DNA of 55,689 nt from Lachnospiraceae bacterium (GCA_017626325.1 JAGAIZ010000050.1:1-55689), one strand, 5' to 3'. Shown: positions 34,347 to 42,935, counted from the first letter of the stretch. A program made the numbers and translations. The notes: generated from the sequence alone by a model not told the origin.

Positions 34347-34642
34347 AAGCGTTTGCGAAACTCATCACAACATAACTTTAATTGTGCAAATTGCATAACC
34401 ATGAGCAGCCCCTTGGAACAAAGTCAGGCTCCGCAGCCTGACTTGCAAGAATCGTCTTTGCCGATTCTTGTTGGCTTCGCACTACACATCTGCATTATTC
34501 TCTTACAAAACAACGCCGGTACTTGGCGAGGTTTTTTCGAGCCTAGTATCCGCTGCGTCTGGAACGGAGCGAAAGCGCGGCTGTGTTGGCTATACAATTT
34601 GTGCAATTTCAACAAGGATGAAGGCGTTTCGCAATTACCTAG
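34347..34642 (+). repeat. MITE-like repeat, copy 2, between bioY and bioB
   Basis: About 296 bases, ends AAGCGTTTGCGAAACT and GCGTTTCGCAATTACC. Flanking near-direct repeats TGTATGTCCTTT (34335-34346) and TGTATATCCTTT (34643-34654) look like a 12-base target duplication with one change. Compared with copies 1 and 3 it carries ~100 extra bases after CCCCTTGGAA, made of two hairpins: GTCAGGCT/AGCCTGAC and AAGAATCG/CGATTCTT. It has no transposase gene. It lies within the bio transcript. Confidence 0.88.
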
Positions 34643-34685
34643 TGTATATCCTTTCCTGATTACCTGCATCCTGTTCCTTACAGAT

Positions 34686-35243
34686 TCAACGGTTCATCTT
34701 CTCAAGCACAGGTTTCAGCCGTTTCGCCAGAAACGCCGCCACAAAACACAGCAAAATGTCGCCCGGCACAGCCAGCAGGAAACAGTACAAAAACAGCGGC
34801 CATACCGCGATCGGTGTACCGATAACGAAATTACAGATCACATAATAGTAAACCATCCCCATGCCGTATACGATGGCAAGCCCGATGAAGTTCGCCAGCA
34901 ATATTTTGCCAAAGGACCAGTTCTTACGTTCCTCCGTCAGCTTCCCTGTCACATAACTGCCCAACACGAAACCAATGATGTATCCGAAGCTTGGCTTAAG
35001 CAGATACCAGAAACCGCCTCCTTCCGCGAAAATCGGCAGCCCCACAAGTCCTAACAGGGCGTACGCGCCCACACTGACCGCCCCCAGCCTGCCGCCCAGC
35101 AAAAGCCCCGCCAGCATCGTAAACAGGAATTGTAATGTAAAAGGCACATAGGGGATCGGAATCTTAATAAAAGCTCCCACCGCCGTCAATGCCGTAAAAA
35201 TAGCACATAATGTCATCTCCTGAATCGTTATCTTCTGTCTCAT
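34686..35243 (-). CDS. bioY: Biotin transporter S-component
   Basis: Integral membrane protein of 185 residues with about six helices, the biotin-binding S-component of ECF-type uptake. Motifs: IPIPYVPFTLQFLFTMLAGLLLG, LGLVGLPIFAEGGG and CFLLAVPGDILLCF, all typical of BioY. It can work alone or with an ECF module; none is in the window. The start at 35243 is preceded by GAGAGGGAGAAG. It is first in the operon, behind a BirA-type operator at 35350-35382, so uptake and synthesis are under the same control. Confidence 0.95.
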   Translation of the reverse strand: MRQKITIQEMTLCAIFTALTAVGAFIKIPIPYVPFTLQFLFTMLAGLLLGGRLGAVSVGAYALLGLVGLPIFAEGGGFWYLLKPSFGYIIGFVLGSYVTGKLTEERKNWSFGKILLANFIGLAIVYGMGMVYYYVICNFVIGTPIAVWPLFLYCFLLAVPGDILLCFVAAFLAKRLKPVLEKMNR

Positions 35244-35328
35244 CTTCTCCCTCTCCGTTATCTGCATTTCAGTACCGGCAAAACGCCGCAGCTTTTTAAC
35301 CAGATCCTGACAATAATTTCCGTATTCA

Positions 35329-35382
35329 AGACTATCAAAAAGAAGCTATATTGTCAACCTTGTTTTTCTTAAAGTTGACAAT
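35329..35382 (-). promoter_or_regulatory. BirA-type operator and promoter of the bio operon
   Basis: ATTGTCAAC (35350-35358) and GTTGACAAT (35374-35382) are exact inverted repeats 15 bases apart, as in BirA boxes (TTGTnAAC-N15-GTTnACAA). On the minus strand the second arm provides TTGACA (35357-35352), and TAGTCT (35334-35329) follows at 17 bases. Holo-BirA bound here would block bioY-bioB-bioD-bioA transcription when biotin is plentiful. Confidence 0.8.
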
Positions 35383-35390
35383 CATGGTAA

Positions 35391-35425
35391 ATAAAAACGG
35401 TTCCAGAATCTGTCTTCTGAAACCG
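35391..35425 (-). terminator. Terminator of the infC-rpmI-rplT operon
   Basis: Arms 35398-35408 (CGGTTCCAGAA) and 35415-35425 with one mismatch, followed by TTTTTAT on the minus strand, 31 bases after the rplT stop. Confidence 0.88.
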
Positions 35426-35455
35426 CTTCCCAGTTACTTAAGCGTAAACTTATCC

Positions 35456-35812
35456 TTATTTCAGGTTCGCCTTAGCAAGCTCAGCCAGTGTCGTAAATCC
35501 GGCTGCATCGTTGACTGCCATCTCTGCCAGCATCTTTCTGTTCATGTCCACGCCTGCATTCTTAAGACCATACATGAATTTGCTGTAAGATAAACCGTTC
35601 ATTCTTGCCGCCGCATTGATACGCGCAATCCATAACTGTCTGAACTGACGCTTTCTCTCTTTTCTGCCTGCGTAAGAAGATGTCAATGCTCTCATTACGG
35701 ACTGTTTTGCTACTCTATACTGTTTTGATCTTGCTCCTCTGTAACCCTTTGCAAGCTTTAACACTCTGTTATGTTTCTTCTTAGCGTTTACGCCGCCTTT
35801 AATTCTTGCCAT
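35456..35812 (-). CDS. rplT: Large ribosomal subunit protein bL20
   Basis: 118 residues, full length for bL20, an early-assembly protein of the large subunit. [24 protein letters not shown] and the [23 protein letters not shown] segment are diagnostic. In Firmicutes L20 also represses its operon by binding the leader RNA upstream of infC. Last gene of infC-rpmI-rplT. Confidence 0.98.
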   Translation of the reverse strand: MARIKGGVNAKKKHNRVLKLAKGYRGARSKQYRVAKQSVMRALTSSYAGRKERKRQFRQLWIARINAAARMNGLSYSKFMYGLKNAGVDMNRKMLAEMAVNDAAGFTTLAELAKANLK

Positions 35813-35898
35813 GTCTTTTTCCTCCTATATTTGACAATTCTCTGATCGCTCATCTGTTCCGCCGCGCCGATACCTCTGCAGGTCTCCCATGCCGCAGA

Positions 35899-36096
35899 TT
35901 AGATGTAAGGTAAAATCTTCTTCATATTCTTAACATTCGTTGCGTCTGTCATAGCAGGCTTTCTGAGGTTTCTCTTATTCTTGGTTGTCTTCTTGGTTAA
36001 GATATGGCGTTTATAAGCTTTGCTTCTCTTTAACTTACCTGTTCCGGTTACTTTAAAACGTTTTGCAGCTGCTCTGCTTGTCTTCATTTTTGGCAT
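35899..36096 (-). CDS. rpmI: Large ribosomal subunit protein bL35
   Basis: 65 residues, very basic, with [21 protein letters not shown] and the [12 protein letters not shown] segment of bL35. Full length. Lies between infC and rplT in the conserved order, with an AGGAGGAA-type site upstream. Confidence 0.98.
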   Translation of the reverse strand: MPKMKTSRAAAKRFKVTGTGKLKRSKAYKRHILTKKTTKNKRNLRKPAMTDATNVKNMKKILPYI

Positions 36097-36172
36097 TTCA
36101 AAATTCCTCCTGTATTTATTATTAATTTCATGGATATCAACTGTAAGATATCATATATTTCAACTGAGCCGC

Positions 36173-36679
36173 TTAACGCTTCTCAGCTAAAAACATCGTC
36201 ATGCTTCTGCCTTCCACCTTCGGCGCTTTATCCACTACCGCGATATCAGAAAGCGCCTGCGCGAAATCATCCAGAATATGCTTGCTGGTATTCATATGCG
36301 CCATCTCACGGCCGCGGAAACGAAGCGTAACCTTCACTCTGTCGCCTTTTCCTATAAACTTTCTGGCAGAGTTCACCTTCGTATTCAGATCGTTGGTATC
36401 AATGTTTGGAGAAAGACGAATCTCCTTAATCTCAACGGTCTTCTGTTTCTTCTTGGCTTCCTTCTCTTTTCTGGTCTGTTCGTACTTGAACTTACCATAA
36501 TCCACAATCTTACAAACAGGCGGTTTGGCAGTCGGCGCAATCTTTACAAGGTCTACTCCGGCTTCCTCCGCAAGCTTCATCGCGTCCCTGGCAGACATAA
36601 TTCCGAGCTGTTCCCCGTTCTCACCGATAACACGTACTTCTTTGTCTCTGATCTGTTCGTTAATAAATAAGTCGCTAAT
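36173..36679 (-). CDS. infC: Translation initiation factor IF-3, probable AUU start
   Basis: IF-3 binds the 30S subunit and checks initiator tRNA and start codon. The protein has the usual two halves: N-domain with INEQIRDKEVRVIGENGEQLGI and C-domain with IKEIRLSPNIDTNDL and VTLRFRGREMAH. An ATG at 36694 is in frame, but its first codons contain GGAGG, and the family N-terminus (ISKDFIINEQIR type) begins at ATT 36679, eight bases beyond that GGAGG. Many infC genes start with AUU or AUA, which lets IF-3 repress itself; I therefore take ATT as start (168 residues). If ATG is used, five residues are added. Confidence 0.92.
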   Translation of the reverse strand: MSDLFINEQIRDKEVRVIGENGEQLGIMSARDAMKLAEEAGVDLVKIAPTAKPPVCKIVDYGKFKYEQTRKEKEAKKKQKTVEIKEIRLSPNIDTNDLNTKVNSARKFIGKGDRVKVTLRFRGREMAHMNTSKHILDDFAQALSDIAVVDKAPKVEGRSMTMFLAEKR

Positions 36680-36699
36680 GGCTTTGCCCTCCATAAGAA

Positions 36700-36901
36700 A
36701 ATATAAAATAAAAAGTGGACAGCATAACTATCCACTTGTCATAATCGCTTGAAAACAACTCCCATACGCCCTCAGGACTGTGAAGTTTAAGCTATGAACG
36801 CTTGCGAACCCGATTGTTGCAAGGTGAGAGTGGATACTCTGCTTGGTTGTATGTGCTCTCGCACCTTAGATACTATAACACAGGGAGCTTTTCCCTGTCA
36901 A
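36700..36901 (-). promoter_or_regulatory. L20-type leader of the infC operon with promoter and attenuator
   Basis: Promoter: TTGACA (36901-36896), 18 bases, TATAGT (36877-36872). The leader of ~170 bases ends in a terminator: arms AAGTGGACAG (36713-36722) and CTATCCACTT (36728-36737), then TTTTTATTTTATAT, only ~6 bases before the infC ATG. The long complementary-looking upstream part could form an antiterminator. The position and structure match the L20 leader known in Bacillus. Confidence 0.75.
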
Positions 36902-36941
36902 CACCAAAAATATTTTTTACCTTTTTTACCTTTTTCCCGAT

Positions 36942-37706
36942 CTAGTACTCTAACCGGATAGTCTCGGCGCTCGCCTCGTACTCCTCCATACGGTCGTAAT
37001 CGCTGGTCTGGGAATAGGTGATCACATAACTCTTATCCGCATTGATAGCGTATTCTAACTGGGTAATCTCCACCTCTCCCACCTGATAATGGCACAGGAT
37101 GCGAAACGCCGGGTATCCCTCTATCTGGATTCTCTCGAAGCTGTCAATGATAACCTCGATATCCTCGTCATACGCCTGCCGGAAATTCGCCTCCGCCTGG
37201 GCTTTGAAGGTTTCCTCCGTCATAAGCTGCAAAGACACATCCTGATCAAGCGCCACATAATAAATGGTGGACGCGTCGATAGGATACCTTTTGGTCACGT
37301 ACATGCCGGGCACATCCTCCGATTCCTCGAAAGTATCCGGCAGGGTAAAGGTGCAGCCTCTGGTCGCACGGGTATTTTCCATAATGGACGTATCCATCTT
37401 CTGTTCCTTCAGAAGCTCTGCCGTCAGTTCATTCTTCGTGGCTTCATCGATTTCCATCTGCGCTACGGTGGCATTGGTGCGCTCTTCTGCTGCGCTGTCT
37501 GTCCCGTCATTCCCGTTTTCTATATCCTCCGCCGCTTCTTCTGTCTCCTCTTCCGCTCCTTCTTCTGTTTCCTCTTCTATGCTGTCTGCTGACTCTTCGC
37601 TCTCCGCGCTCTGCGCGCTTGTATGTACTGTCTCTTCACCGCCGCAGCCCGTCAGCATTCCCGCCATAACAAGTGCCAGCAGCAGGCCGATTGCCTTATT
37701 CTTCAT
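36942..37706 (-). CDS. Lipoprotein of unknown function
   Basis: A 254-residue lipoprotein: signal peptide MKNKAIGLLLALVMAGM ending in lipobox LTGC, so Cys21 would be lipidated. A very acidic linker rich in Glu/Ser/Ala (~25-75) leads to a folded domain (~85-254) with beta strands (GCTFTLPDTFEESEDVPGMYV, STIYYVALDQDVSLQ, YPAFRILCHYQVGEVEITQ). This domain shape, a late-protein fold that resembles secreted PsbP/MOG1-like domains of Clostridia, is not identified for certain. It may bind the cell surface or a small ligand. No neighbour gives its role. Confidence 0.8.
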   Translation of the reverse strand: MKNKAIGLLLALVMAGMLTGCGGEETVHTSAQSAESEESADSIEEETEEGAEEETEEAAEDIENGNDGTDSAAEERTNATVAQMEIDEATKNELTAELLKEQKMDTSIMENTRATRGCTFTLPDTFEESEDVPGMYVTKRYPIDASTIYYVALDQDVSLQLMTEETFKAQAEANFRQAYDEDIEVIIDSFERIQIEGYPAFRILCHYQVGEVEITQLEYAINADKSYVITYSQTSDYDRMEEYEASAETIRLEY

Positions 37707-37808
37707 ATAATATTATTTCCTCATTTCCGCGCCGCTGATATTGGAACCGAAGGCTTGTGCAGGCGGCGCACAATCACACCTCTTATAACAGTATAATCTA
37801 AAATGACA

Positions 37809-37849
37809 CGGCAGGCAATTAGTAATTCCTGTCTGCTAACTGCCTGCCG
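37809..37849. repeat. Long inverted repeat in an intergenic gap
   Basis: CGGCAGGCA (37809-37817) and TGCCTGCCG (37841-37849) are exact inverted repeats. The gap 37707-37947 has no gene and no clear promoter. No T run follows. Confidence 0.6.
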
Positions 37850-37947
37850 CCATTATTCGTTACTGTTCACTCCGTTCGCAGCAACATTTGTAACTCCACC
37901 TTATATCCGCTGCACGAGTGGAATTTGTTCACACATGAATCATGTTC

Positions 37948-38262
37948 TTACGCCTCACGGAAAGTTGCGCACTCTGTGCCCTGACAGTCGCAGGCGCCGC
38001 AGCCCTTGATATCTACATGCTCCGCATGGCACTTATAGTTAGAATTGTACATACATTTGGTTGCCTCACAATCGATGCTGATCGTCTTACACGCATGATC
38101 TAATGAACTCGTATAAGCGCCTTCCTGTCTCTGGGCAAAGCTCTCGCAGCATGTGCCGCACGAATTGTCCGCATGCTTGCCGCCGACCATAATATCGCCC
38201 TTACAGCAATATTTGTCCTGATTATAGGTACAATTTTCCACACCGCATTTTAATTCCGCCAT
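37948..38262 (-). CDS. DUF1540 double-domain protein
   Basis: A 104-residue Cys-rich protein with two DUF1540 units: C-x4-C-x6-CC around GVENCTYNQDKYCC, and SIDCEATKCMYNSNYKCHAEHVDIKG. Twelve or more cysteines suggest metal binding or disulfides. The family is common in spore-forming Firmicutes and of unknown role. The start at 38262 has GGAAAGG nine bases upstream; the frame extends to 38295 but without an RBS. The protein has no signal peptide. Confidence 0.9.
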   Translation of the reverse strand: MAELKCGVENCTYNQDKYCCKGDIMVGGKHADNSCGTCCESFAQRQEGAYTSSLDHACKTISIDCEATKCMYNSNYKCHAEHVDIKGCGACDCQGTECATFREA

Positions 38263-38486
38263 AATAATAACCTTTCCTTTCTTATCAGCTTCCATACTCC
38301 TGTGCCCGCCGCGTCTGCAAGCCGCTTAAGCCGCAGCGTCAAGTCTGCGCCCTGACGGCAATTTTGCGCCTGTCGCGTTCACTCCAGTATCATAAGTTAT
38401 TATTGACCGAAAAATTTTTTCTATGCGATTCTTTTACTTATATCCATTTTTATGCATCATATTTATTTATGCGTCCCGGGCGCTTC

Positions 38487-40244
38487 TCATTCAGAAGCTG
38501 TCAAAACCTTGCCGCTTACCGTATACAGATTAAACCAATACCGCTCCAGCAGGAAGCTGCCCTGCTCCTCTACCGTAAGTCCGGCTTCCCGCCACCCGGC
38601 CACGATTTCTTCCCGGCTGTTGAAGCTGCCAAGGAACCAGAGGTTTACCCCCTCCGCCCCGGCCTGCTGTGCCAACGCCAGAATATCTTCCGTCTCCTCC
38701 GCCGTATCATAAGGGCGGATAATCTCCTGAATCAATGTCTCCGGCGTGCCGCCCCACAGATAACTTTCCACCGTATCTTCTATATAATAGGAAGTAACTG
38801 CCTGCACCTGATCGAAATTACAGATCATGATATCGTCCGGCTGAATCAAAGCGAGCGCTTCTTTCGTATCCTGCATGAGCAGAATCTTATACTCTTCTTC
38901 TCCCATAAAGGCACGATAGTCTCTAAGCCCTATAACGGTTGTCAGGATAACAATGACTGCTCCGGCAAGCCCGGTAAAGCGCCGCCCTGTCAGCCGGGAA
39001 CCTGAGTCCTTAGATTGACCGGCAAATTGTAATCCCTCGTCCGGCTGCAGCATTCCGCCTGATTGCACTTTGCCATGCGACGGCAGCATTCCGTCCAGAC
39101 ATAGGGCAAACGCCAGCCAGAAGCCTCCCATAGCCGGAATCATATAGCGGTAGACGAAAATCGGCCGAAGAAGCATGGACGCCGCAAAACCAAACAGCAC
39201 CAGTCCGCCCAGAGAAGCGATACACGCAATGACAAAGCCCATCATATCCGACGCCAAGCGATCCATCCCCATATCATTTGTCTGCGCAGCTTCTGCCCCG
39301 GCAGACTGTCTTTCGGCAGGCTGCACTGTCCTGGCGCGCCTCCCGGCCGCATACCTCATAACATACGCCGCGAACACACCCACGTAAGCGCCAAAAAGCA
39401 CCACCGCCAGCACCGTATTCAATCTGTCATTCGCAAAAGCAGGCTTTAACAGGAACTTCACGCACCCGCCAAGAGAACGCCATGTCAGCGGCAGGATCCA
39501 GTAATTCTCATGAACCGCCGTCATCTGCCGTATCAAAGAAGGAATCCACGGCAGATAGCCTGCCGCAGACACCGCTGTCCACAGACACCATTCCCTGATC
39601 CTGCCTCGGTCACGACTAAGGAAAACAACCAGCACATACAGATAGATCATTACCACCGCCACGCACGCAAAATACTGGGTATATGCAGCCGCCAGCCCGT
39701 ACAGCACCAGTGCCGCGCCGTGAAGCCTGCGCGCCTTAACACGCTCCTGTCCAGCCGTAATCGTCCCATAAGCGTGCAGCAGCGATGCCGTCACGAACAG
39801 AAGCGCCCAGCTATACATGCGGATCTCTATCGTATAAGCCGGCAACTGGGGCATTGCTGTCACGCAGAAAGCGAACACCCCCGCCGGAAACCAGCCGAAT
39901 CTTCCTCTGATAAAAGTCAGGCTGTACAGAAGCAGTATAAAATACGGCAATACGGAGACTGCCTTGGCGGCGGCAACCGTACTGACCGCCGGGCTGATTA
40001 GTTTACATAAGTCTACTATAAATTTGGTCACGCAATAATACAGCGGCGGATGAACGTCTCTTGCCGTAAAAGCAATTAATTCACCGTAGGAATGCTCTAT
40101 CATTCCCACGGTGAATAATTCATCATACCAGATATCATTGCTTACGCACAGCGCCAGGCTTTTGCCAAGCATCAGTACGCTGATTCCCAGAAAGCCCCAG
40201 CCAAGCAGGTCCTTCCGGGCATATCTCTTTTTCGATGATATCAT
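38487..40244 (-). CDS. Glycosyltransferase-39-like membrane protein
   Basis: A 585-residue membrane protein with around 10-12 helices. The first extracytoplasmic loop holds NDIWYDELFTVGMIEHSYGE and RDVHPPLYYCVTKFI: an acidic DE motif and HPPLYY are features of the dolichyl-phosphate mannosyltransferase (GT39/PMT) group, which transfers sugars from polyprenyl phosphates. The C-terminal ~150 residues form an outside domain after the last helix. The acceptor is unknown. It starts 22 bases beyond thrS on the same strand. Codon choice appears normal. Confidence 0.8.
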   Translation of the reverse strand: MISSKKRYARKDLLGWGFLGISVLMLGKSLALCVSNDIWYDELFTVGMIEHSYGELIAFTARDVHPPLYYCVTKFIVDLCKLISPAVSTVAAAKAVSVLPYFILLLYSLTFIRGRFGWFPAGVFAFCVTAMPQLPAYTIEIRMYSWALLFVTASLLHAYGTITAGQERVKARRLHGAALVLYGLAAAYTQYFACVAVVMIYLYVLVVFLSRDRGRIREWCLWTAVSAAGYLPWIPSLIRQMTAVHENYWILPLTWRSLGGCVKFLLKPAFANDRLNTVLAVVLFGAYVGVFAAYVMRYAAGRRARTVQPAERQSAGAEAAQTNDMGMDRLASDMMGFVIACIASLGGLVLFGFAASMLLRPIFVYRYMIPAMGGFWLAFALCLDGMLPSHGKVQSGGMLQPDEGLQFAGQSKDSGSRLTGRRFTGLAGAVIVILTTVIGLRDYRAFMGEEEYKILLMQDTKEALALIQPDDIMICNFDQVQAVTSYYIEDTVESYLWGGTPETLIQEIIRPYDTAEETEDILALAQQAGAEGVNLWFLGSFNSREEIVAGWREAGLTVEEQGSFLLERYWFNLYTVSGKVLTASE

Positions 40245-40265
40245 CTTTATCCTCTCAGGCTGCGA

Positions 40266-42221
40266 TTACTGTGCCGCCTCCTCTTTTCTGATTTCCTTCG
40301 TCCTGATTTCCCTGCAGATCTGATCAATGAAATCCTGCAAAGGCTTCACGCCCTCATCGCCTGCGAAACGGCTTCTGACAGACACGGTCTTATCCTCTGC
40401 TTCCTGCGCGCCGACTACCAGCATGTACGGCACTTTGCTCAGTCTCGCCTCGCGAATCTTGAAGCCAATCTTCTCAGAGCGGTTGTCCACCGTCACATCC
40501 ACATCGTTTCTCGCCAGTTCTTTTCTGACCTCTTCCGCATAGGCCTCGTATTTCTCAGAAATCGGCAGCACGCGAACCTGCTCAGGACATAACCAGGTCG
40601 GGAACTTACCCGCGTATTTCTCTATCAGCCACGCCAGCGTTCTCTCATAGCAGCCAAGCGACGTTCTGTGGATAATATAAGGACGAACCTTATCACCGTT
40701 CTGGTCGATATAGTACATATCAAACTGCTCCGCCAGAAGTGCGTCCCACTGAATGGTAATCATCGTGTCTTCTTTGCCGTATACGTTCTTGGCATTGATA
40801 TCCACCTTCGGTCCGTAGAAAGCGGCTTCGCCTACATCCTCCACGAAGGGAAGCTCAAGTTCCTCTAAAATGTTGCGGATATGCGCTTCCGTCTCATTCC
40901 ATACCTCCGGCTCGCCAATATATTTCTCAGCATTTTCCGGATCCCACTTAGACAGATGCCAGGTGATATCATCCAGCAATCCCAGGGTTGACATAACATG
41001 CTTGGCCAGAGCGATACAGCCCTTGAACTCCTCCACCATCTGATCAGGTCTTACAATCAGATGTCCCTCGGAAATAGTAAACTGCCTTACACGGGTCAGG
41101 CCGTGCATTTCACCGGAATCCTCGTTACGGAACAAGGTTGAAGTCTCGCCGTAGCGAATCGGCAGGTCACGGTATGAATGCTGGCTGTTTTTATAGCAAT
41201 AATACTGGAACGGGCAGGTCATCGGACGCAGGGCGAATACCTCTTTGTCTTTTTCCTCATCTCCCAGCACGAACATACCTTCCTTATAATGATCCCAATG
41301 ACCGGAAATCTTATACAGGTCGCTCTTTGCCATCAAAGGCGTCTTGGTCCTCACGTAGCCCCACTCTTTATCCTCCAGATCCTCAATCCAGCGCTGCATC
41401 TTCATGACCATCTTAGTTCCCTTCGGAAGTAAAAGAGGCAGACCCTGACCGATGACATCCACGGTGGTAAAAAGCTCCATCTCCCGTCCCAGCTTATTGT
41501 GATCGCGTCTCTTGATATCCTCCAAATGCTCTAAGTAAGCCTCCAGCTCTTCCTTCTTCGCAAAAGCAGTACCGTAGATACGCTGTAACTGCGCCTTGTT
41601 GGAATCGCCTCTCCAGTACGCCATGGAAGAGGAGGTGAGTTTATATGCCTTAATATTTTTCGTGCTCATCAGGTGAGGACCTGCACACAAATCCACGAAG
41701 CCGCCCTGATCATAGAAGGAAATCTCAGCATCCTCCGGCAGATCCCGAATCAGTTCCACCTTATAAGGCTCGCCCTTTTCCTCCATGAATTGAATCGCTT
41801 CCTCTCTGGGCAGGGTGAAGCGCTCAATCTTATGGCCTTCCTTGATAATCTTCTTCATCTCTGCTTCCAGCTTATCCAAATCCTCTCTGGAAAAAGGTTC
41901 CGCGTCAAAATCGTAATAGAAGCCTTCCTCAATCGCCGGGCCAATGGTCACTTTGGCATTGGGAAACAGCCTTTTCACCGCCTCCGCAAGCACATGAGAC
42001 GCTGTATGTCTGATTACCTTCAATCCCGCAGGATCGTTTGCCGTCAGAATATTGAGCGTGCAGTCCCTGTCAATGACTGTCCTCAAATCCTCTACCTGGC
42101 CGTCCACTTCCCCGGCGCAGGCTGCTCTTGCGAGCCCTTCGGAGATATCAGACGCGATCTCGTAGATGCTCATTGCCTGTGCGTATTCCTTGCTGGAACC
42201 GTCTTTTAATGTGATTTTCAT
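40266..42221 (-). CDS. thrS: Threonyl-tRNA synthetase
   Basis: 651 residues from MKITLKDG, the usual size. TGS domain (~1-60), the editing domain (HTASHVLAEAVKRLFPNAK and the HxxxH plus Cys/His zinc sites), a class II catalytic core (RPMTCPFQYYCYKNSQHSYRDLP; Zn Cys; motif 2 and 3), and the anticodon-binding end (VRVLPISEKYEAYAEEVRK). GGAGG lies eight bases before the chosen ATG. A T-box leader for this gene stands ~850 bases upstream at 43061-43320, with repeats and a small membrane-protein gene in between. Confidence 0.97.
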   Translation of the reverse strand: MKITLKDGSSKEYAQAMSIYEIASDISEGLARAACAGEVDGQVEDLRTVIDRDCTLNILTANDPAGLKVIRHTASHVLAEAVKRLFPNAKVTIGPAIEEGFYYDFDAEPFSREDLDKLEAEMKKIIKEGHKIERFTLPREEAIQFMEEKGEPYKVELIRDLPEDAEISFYDQGGFVDLCAGPHLMSTKNIKAYKLTSSSMAYWRGDSNKAQLQRIYGTAFAKKEELEAYLEHLEDIKRRDHNKLGREMELFTTVDVIGQGLPLLLPKGTKMVMKMQRWIEDLEDKEWGYVRTKTPLMAKSDLYKISGHWDHYKEGMFVLGDEEKDKEVFALRPMTCPFQYYCYKNSQHSYRDLPIRYGETSTLFRNEDSGEMHGLTRVRQFTISEGHLIVRPDQMVEEFKGCIALAKHVMSTLGLLDDITWHLSKWDPENAEKYIGEPEVWNETEAHIRNILEELELPFVEDVGEAAFYGPKVDINAKNVYGKEDTMITIQWDALLAEQFDMYYIDQNGDKVRPYIIHRTSLGCYERTLAWLIEKYAGKFPTWLCPEQVRVLPISEKYEAYAEEVRKELARNDVDVTVDNRSEKIGFKIREARLSKVPYMLVVGAQEAEDKTVSVRSRFAGDEGVKPLQDFIDQICREIRTKEIRKEEAAQ

Positions 42222-42333
42222 GATATTTTCCTCCATTCTGTGATACCATTCCGCTTAATATTGCCTGTATTGTGTTTCATTGTTATTGTTCAGGCCGCAT
42301 CCAGCCTGCTGCATGATGCGGAAGCCGACGCTT

Positions 42334-42588
42334 CTAATCCTCTGCCCTGTCACTATGATAGGAACCTCCGTCATTGGCATTGCCACTGCCATTGCCGTTA
42401 TTATTGGCATTGTTGCAGCCGTTATGGCTTCCGATGGTAATGCCGTGGGTCACAGGCGCCGCCAGAAGTCCCAGACAGATGCCAGCCAGCAAAAGCACCG
42501 CTCCCAATAATACGATGTTTACTCTGCTAAGCGTTACCTCACCCTCCAGATTGCTGCAGGTTCGTTCCTTTAATTCTGTAAATGTCAT
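42334..42588 (-). CDS. Small single-pass membrane protein in the thrS operon
   Basis: 84 residues starting MTFTELKERTCSNLEGE, with AGGAG seven bases upstream. One membrane helix (~23-43, VNIVLLGAVLLLAGICLGLLA) is followed by a Gly/Asn-rich outside tail (CNNANNNGNGSGNANDGG). The frame extends upstream to an ATG at 42675 inside the repeat element, but the RBS favours 42588. Probably real: it lies 112 bases before thrS, transcribed in the same direction downstream of the T-box. I do not know its family or role. Confidence 0.6.
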   Translation of the reverse strand: MTFTELKERTCSNLEGEVTLSRVNIVLLGAVLLLAGICLGLLAAPVTHGITIGSHNGCNNANNNGNGSGNANDGGSYHSDRAED

Positions 42589-42617
42589 ATGTGTACTCCT
42601 TTCTTTCCTGCTATTTG

Positions 42618-42838
42618 ATAGGTAATCGCGAAACTTTTCACAACATAACTTTAATTGTGCAAATTGCATAACCATAAGCAGCCCCTTGGAAGACGCCTGT
42701 ACTTGGCGAGGTTTTTTCGAGCCGGTTTGGTCACAAACCTGTATCCCTGCTGCGTCTGGAACGGAGCGAAAGCGCGGCTGTGTTGGTTATACAATTTGTG
42801 CAATTTCAACAAGGATGAAGGAGTTTCGCAATTACCTA
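42618..42838 (+). repeat. MITE-like repeat, copy 3, with flanking duplication
   Basis: 221 bases bounded by ATAGGTAATCGCGAAACT on the left and AGTTTCGCAATTACCTA on the right, imperfect inverted repeats. A 10-base direct repeat CTGCTATTTG flanks it exactly, at 42608-42617 and 42839-42848, the expected mark of insertion. The inside differs from copy 1 by a small GGTTTGGTCACAAACC hairpin. It sits between the T-box region and the 84-residue protein gene. Confidence 0.92.
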
Positions 42839-42862
42839 CTGCTATTTGGAAATAATCTTTGC

Positions 42863-42904
42863 TGCCTTGCAAGGCATGCTTACATGCGAGCATGACGCAT
42901 ACCT
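42863..42904. repeat. Isolated copy of the hairpin core
   Basis: GCCTTGCAAGGCATGCTTAC... (42 bases) is repeated at 42990-43031 within the larger element. It contains nested inverted repeats around CATGC. Confidence 0.75.
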
Positions 42905-42935
42905 TACTATGCTTTGCTTCTCTCTGTTTCCTGCC

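Noticed and set aside
34113-35054. Long plus-strand open frame opposite bioB and bioY
   Set aside because: It is antisense to two certain genes and crosses the repeat element; composition follows those genes' complement.
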